From the NCBI GenBank assembly GCA_025352845.1, contig JANXSC010000132.1, forward strand, positions 1 through 7,803: a DNA stretch of 7,803 nt, read 5' to 3'. The DNA is from Opitutaceae bacterium. Its GTDB lineage: Bacteria > Verrucomicrobiota > Verrucomicrobiia > Opitutales > Opitutaceae. Under the pieces are notes generated by a model. The model had not been told where the DNA came from. It did no database searches and saw only the letters and a program-made list of their open reading frames with translations. Shown here piece after piece: positions 4,859 through 7,803 of this stretch. Made by a program: the position numbers and the translations under genes. Numbering within the stretch: the first letter of the stretch is position 1; the number at the start of each line of letters is the position of its first letter.

Positions 4859-5704
4859 ATGAGAATCGGCATCAATACCTTCCTCTACACCTCCCCGTTT
4901 ACCACTGAGAGCGTGAAGCTCTTCCCGAAGTTCAAGCGCTGGGGCTTCGATACCGTCGAAATTCCAATTGAGGATCCGTCGCACATCGACACCGCGGTCG
5001 TGCGCGGGGCCGCGGCGCGAGCGGGCATCGCCATCGGTAGTGTGTGCGCGGCGATGGGGCCGGGTCGCGATTTCCGCGGGACGGCGGAGGAGCAGAAGAC
5101 CGCGATGGACTACTGCACCGCGCTGATCGATCAGGCCGCCGAGCTCGGATGTCCGCGGTTGATCGGGCCGGTTTACTCGGTTGTCGGCAAGGCCGATGCC
5201 GTCGAGCCCGAGCAGCGCAAGATCGAGTGGGCGCTCGTCGTCGCGAATCTGAAAAAACTCGCGAAGCACGCCGAGGCGCGCGGCGTCACGATCTGCATCG
5301 AGCCGTTGAACCGTTTCGAAACCGATTTTCTCAATACCTGCGATCAGGGTCTGAAGCTGGTGAAGGCGATCAAGTCGCCCGCGGTGAAGCTCCACCTCGA
5401 CACCTTCCATATGAATATCGAGGAGAAGGATCAGGCCGCCGCGATCCGCAAGGCGGGCAAACGCCTCGGCCACTTCCACGCCTGCGGCAGCGACCGCGGC
5501 ACGCCGGGCGGCGACCACATCGCGTGGCCCGCGATCGTGAAAGCCCTCAAGGCCGTCGGCTACAAGGGCGACGTCGTGATCGAGTCGTTCACGACGGACG
5601 TGAAGGTCATCGCGCGCGCCGCCGCCATTTGGCGCACGATTGAGCCGCGCCGTGACGACATCGCGCTGAACGGCCTAAAGTTCCTCCGGCGCGTGCTGAA
5701 ATAG
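4859..5704 (+). CDS. Sugar 3-epimerase of the D-tagatose/D-psicose type (TIM barrel)
   Basis: This 281-residue cytoplasmic TIM-barrel enzyme belongs to the xylose isomerase-like/AP-endonuclease-2 superfamily and is the usual length for ketose 3-epimerases. The four metal ligands are in place: Glu148 (CIEPLNRFE), Asp181 (LHLDTFHMN), His207 (GHFHACG) and Glu242 (VIESF). His184, Arg213 and Glu154 match substrate-contact positions of D-psicose 3-epimerases. The reaction would be inversion at C3 of a free keto-hexose through a metal-bound cis-enediolate. I start at ATG 4859 (MRIGINTFLY), because the first strand of the barrel begins there; an in-frame ATG at 4757 adds 34 non-conserved residues. 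No Shine-Dalgarno sequence is visible. The sulfatase 176 bases downstream suggests polysaccharide use. The exact sugar cannot be read from the sequence, and a related isomerase activity is possible. Confidence 0.88.
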   Translation: MRIGINTFLYTSPFTTESVKLFPKFKRWGFDTVEIPIEDPSHIDTAVVRGAAARAGIAIGSVCAAMGPGRDFRGTAEEQKTAMDYCTALIDQAAELGCPRLIGPVYSVVGKADAVEPEQRKIEWALVVANLKKLAKHAEARGVTICIEPLNRFETDFLNTCDQGLKLVKAIKSPAVKLHLDTFHMNIEEKDQAAAIRKAGKRLGHFHACGSDRGTPGGDHIAWPAIVKALKAVGYKGDVVIESFTTDVKVIARAAAIWRTIEPRRDDIALNGLKFLRRVLK

Positions 5705-5739
5705 GCGACGTGTTGTTGGAGCGAAACGATTCGTCCGGG

Positions 5740-5800
5740 GTAGGGCAGGTCTCTGACCTGCCCTTTCCATGTCCGAGTGCGGGTCAAAGACCCGCCCTAC
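5740..5800. repeat. REPIN-like double palindrome
   Basis: GTAGGGC at 5740-5746 and GCCCTAC at 5794-5800 flank two hairpins. GGGCAGGTC (5743-5751) pairs with GACCTGCCC (5755-5763) over a TCT loop, and GCGGGTC (5779-5785) pairs with GACCCGC (5789-5795) over AAA. Two related palindromes in opposite orientation are the form of a REPIN. It lies between the epimerase and sulfatase genes, where it could act as a transcript-end or stability structure. No transposase of the RAYT type is in the window. Confidence 0.7.
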
Positions 5801-5880
5801 TTTATCGGTGTCCATACGTGCTCGTCTCTGGTTGGTTCGTTTCCTTGTGACTCTGTGGTGATTTCCCTCCTCTCCGCCCC

Positions 5881-7719
5881 ATGAAATTCCCCGCTCTCAT
5901 TCTCCTCCTCGCCGCCGCGTTTGTTTCCACTGCCGCCGCCGCGCAGCCCGCGCGCCCCAACATCGTCATTCTCCTCGCCGACGATCAGGGCTGGGGCGAT
6001 CTCGGGGCGACGGGCAACACGATGGTCCGCACGCCCGCGATCGATTCGCTCGCGCGCGATGGCGCGACGCTTGATCGCTTCTACGTGTGCGCCGTCTGCG
6101 CGCCCACGCGCGCCGAGATGCTCACCGGCCGCTACCATCCGCGCGGCGGCGTGCGAGGTGTCTCCACGGGGCAGGAGCGGTTGAACGTCGATGAGAAAAC
6201 GCTCGCGGACGCCTTCAAGGCCGCGGGCTACGCGACGGGCGCGTTCGGCAAATGGCACAACGGCAGCCAGTGGCCCTACCATCCCAACGCGCGCGGCTTC
6301 GAGGAATACTACGGTTTCACCTCGGGCCACTGGGGCGAATATTTCAATTCGCCACTTGAGCACAACGGCCAGCGTGTGCGCGGTGAGGGTTTCATCGCCG
6401 ACGACCTCACGAGCAAGGCGATCGCGTTCATCGAGAAAAACCGCGAGCGCCCGTTTTTCTGCTACGTGCCCTACAACACGCCGCACTCGCCCTTCGCCGT
6501 GCCGGAAAAATACTGGCAGCGCTTCAAGGACAAGCCGATCACCCAGCGCGGCTCCGATGGCGCCGACGAGACCGTGGACATCACCCGCTGCGTCCTCGCG
6601 ATGGCGGAAAACCTCGACGACAACGTCGCGCGCGTCTTGCGCCGTCTCGACGAGCTCAAACTCGCCGACAACACCATCGTCATTTACTTTTCCGACAACG
6701 GCCCGAACAGCTTCCGCTGGCTCGGCGGCATGAAGGGCCGCAAGGGCACGACCGACGAGGGCGGCGTGCGCTCGCCGTTCTTCATCCGCTGGCCCGGCAA
6801 GATTAAACCCGGCACCACCGTCCGTGAAATCGCCGGCGCGATCGATCTGCTGCCTACGCTCACGAAATTCGCCGGCGTCGCACTCCCCGGCCCGAAGCCG
6901 CTCGACGGCCGCGATCTCTCGCCGCTGCTCCTCGGCGGCGGCGCGTGGCCCGAGCGCATGATCTTCTCCCACCACAACGGCAGCGTCAGCGTGCGCACTC
7001 AGGGCTACCGCCTCGACAACCGCGGCGCGCTCTACGACATGCTCGCCGATCCCGGCCAGCAGCGCGACATTGCCACCGACAAGCCCGACGTCGCGAAGAA
7101 ACTTTCCTCCGCCGTCGCTACGTGGCGCCAAGAGGTGCTCGGCTCCGCCGCGCCGCTCTCCACCGACGAGCCGGCGGCGAAAAACGCCAAGGGGAAAAAC
7201 AAAAACAAAGCAGTCGGTTTCGCCGGTCTCCCGCCCGACGACCGCCCGTTTACCGTCGGCTACGCCGAGTTTCCGATGACGCCGCTGCCCGCGCGCGACG
7301 GCATCGCGCATGGCACGATCAAGCGCAGCGCGAGCGCGCCCAACAGTTCCTATTTCGTGAATTGGACGAACACGGCCGACACGATTACGTGGGACGTCGA
7401 GGTCAACACCACCGGCACCTACGAGGTCGCCATCGACTACACCTGCCCCGTGCCCGACGCCGGCTCGACGATCGAGCTGAGTTTCAACGGCGCGAGCCTC
7501 GCCGGTAAAGTCGCCCCTGGCTGGGATCCTCCGCTCTACACGAACCAAGACACTATCCCGCGCCCCGCTGGCGAATCGAAGATGAAGGAATTTCACCTTC
7601 TCCAACTCGGCACCGTCCGCCTCGAAAAAGGCCGCGGCCAGCTCACATTGCGCGCGACGCAGATCCCCGGAAAATCTGTGATGGATATGCGGCAGCTCAC
7701 GCTGACGTTGCGGAAGTGA
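5881..7719 (+). CDS. Exported sulfatase with C-terminal beta-sandwich module
   Basis: The protein has 612 residues. Residues 1-21 are a signal peptide ending AAA, so it acts in the periplasm or outside. The alkaline phosphatase-fold sulfatase core covers about residues 25-415. The active-site motif CAPTRAEMLTGR puts the formylglycine precursor at Cys73, so an FGE-type maturation enzyme is needed. Metal ligands fit Asp34/Asp35 and Asp272/Asn273 (SDNGPN). Lys124/His126 (GKWH), His202 (TPH) and Lys285 complete the catalytic set. A Lys/Asn-rich linker (about 429-445) leads to a beta-rich module at about 455-611, probably carbohydrate-binding. It would hydrolyse sulfate esters, probably on a polysaccharide; the subfamily and substrate are unknown. 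ATG 5881 precedes a good signal peptide, and there is no Shine-Dalgarno sequence. Read with the epimerase, it suggests a sulfated-glycan pathway. Confidence 0.93.
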   Translation: MKFPALILLLAAAFVSTAAAAQPARPNIVILLADDQGWGDLGATGNTMVRTPAIDSLARDGATLDRFYVCAVCAPTRAEMLTGRYHPRGGVRGVSTGQERLNVDEKTLADAFKAAGYATGAFGKWHNGSQWPYHPNARGFEEYYGFTSGHWGEYFNSPLEHNGQRVRGEGFIADDLTSKAIAFIEKNRERPFFCYVPYNTPHSPFAVPEKYWQRFKDKPITQRGSDGADETVDITRCVLAMAENLDDNVARVLRRLDELKLADNTIVIYFSDNGPNSFRWLGGMKGRKGTTDEGGVRSPFFIRWPGKIKPGTTVREIAGAIDLLPTLTKFAGVALPGPKPLDGRDLSPLLLGGGAWPERMIFSHHNGSVSVRTQGYRLDNRGALYDMLADPGQQRDIATDKPDVAKKLSSAVATWRQEVLGSAAPLSTDEPAAKNAKGKNKNKAVGFAGLPPDDRPFTVGYAEFPMTPLPARDGIAHGTIKRSASAPNSSYFVNWTNTADTITWDVEVNTTGTYEVAIDYTCPVPDAGSTIELSFNGASLAGKVAPGWDPPLYTNQDTIPRPAGESKMKEFHLLQLGTVRLEKGRGQLTLRATQIPGKSVMDMRQLTLTLRK

Positions 7720-7792
7720 AACGACTTGGGGCCGTCCTTCGCAGATCTACCGTTCTGGGCGGCGAAGTGATCCTGATCGGTCGTGGCTTATT

Positions 7793-7803
7793 GTAGGGCG
7801 GGG
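7793..7803 (+). repeat. Start of a second GTAGGGC repeat copy (truncated by the window end)
   Basis: GTAGGGCGGG at 7793-7802 equals the first ten bases of the right half of the 5740-5800 element read on the opposite strand. The match then breaks with the last base. It sits 74 bases after the sulfatase stop, the typical intergenic location for such repeats. Confidence 0.45.

Noticed and set aside
4850..5518. 222-codon minus-strand frame opposite the epimerase
   Set aside because: It is an antisense shadow of a gene with all catalytic residues.
5797..7605. A 602-codon open frame on the minus strand opposite the sulfatase
   Set aside because: It mirrors the codons of a clearly functional sulfatase in GC-rich DNA. 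Its protein is dominated by Ala, Arg, Val and Gly without motifs.
7737..7767. CTTCGC/GCGAAG hairpin after the sulfatase as a terminator
   Set aside because: Only six pairs, a 19-base loop and no T-tract.
1..7803. CRISPR array or insertion-sequence transposase
   Set aside because: No regularly spaced repeats and no transposase-like protein were seen on either strand.

Overview
The window looks like a GC-rich bacterial chromosome segment, most plausibly from a Verrucomicrobiota member near the Opitutaceae. The basis is indirect: most starts lack a convincing Shine-Dalgarno sequence, a Cys-type sulfatase with an extra C-terminal beta module sits beside a sugar 3-epimerase, and a GTAGGGC-type palindromic intergenic repeat is present. 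Lineage is an inference, because no rRNA or marker gene is present.

Layout. (1) Positions 1-81 are the last codons of an unidentified gene. (2) Positions 82-609 contain no recognisable gene but are very rich in RNA-like helices, including an 18-bp continuous helix with G-U pairs. (3) Positions 610-3618 are a phage-like or satellite-like block on the + strand: a terminase-small-subunit-like protein, two small unknown proteins, a broken region carrying a 107-bp copy of part of the terminase-like gene, a tail-type protein with a probable LamG/concanavalin-like C-terminus, and an apparently frameshifted membrane/coiled-coil protein. No large terminase, portal, capsid or integrase is visible. (4) Positions 3619-3967 contain no gene; they hold a fragment resembling the 3' end of a tRNA or tmRNA, a possible terminator and a hairpin with integron attC character. 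(5) Positions 3968-4354 (- strand) encode a small secreted protein tightly framed by GTTAGGC and GCCTAAC boxes, like an integron gene cassette. (6) Positions 4471-4683 hold a small gene broken by an amber codon.

(7) From 4859 onward the window looks like ordinary chromosome: a sugar-phosphate isomerase/epimerase of the D-tagatose/D-psicose 3-epimerase type, a REPIN-like double palindrome, and an exported sulfatase. The last 11 bases look like the start of another copy of the same repeat.

The sulfatase would remove sulfate esters from an extracellular or periplasmic glycan, and the epimerase would act on a free keto-sugar in the cytoplasm. Their adjacency suggests carbohydrate catabolism, but the REPIN between them suggests separate transcripts. 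The left half is a patchwork of mobile and decaying DNA: a phage-derived remnant or satellite, a cassette-like gene and pseudogenes. The most interesting items are the structured region before the terminase-like gene, the duplicated segment behind an in-frame amber codon, and the cassette-like unit.
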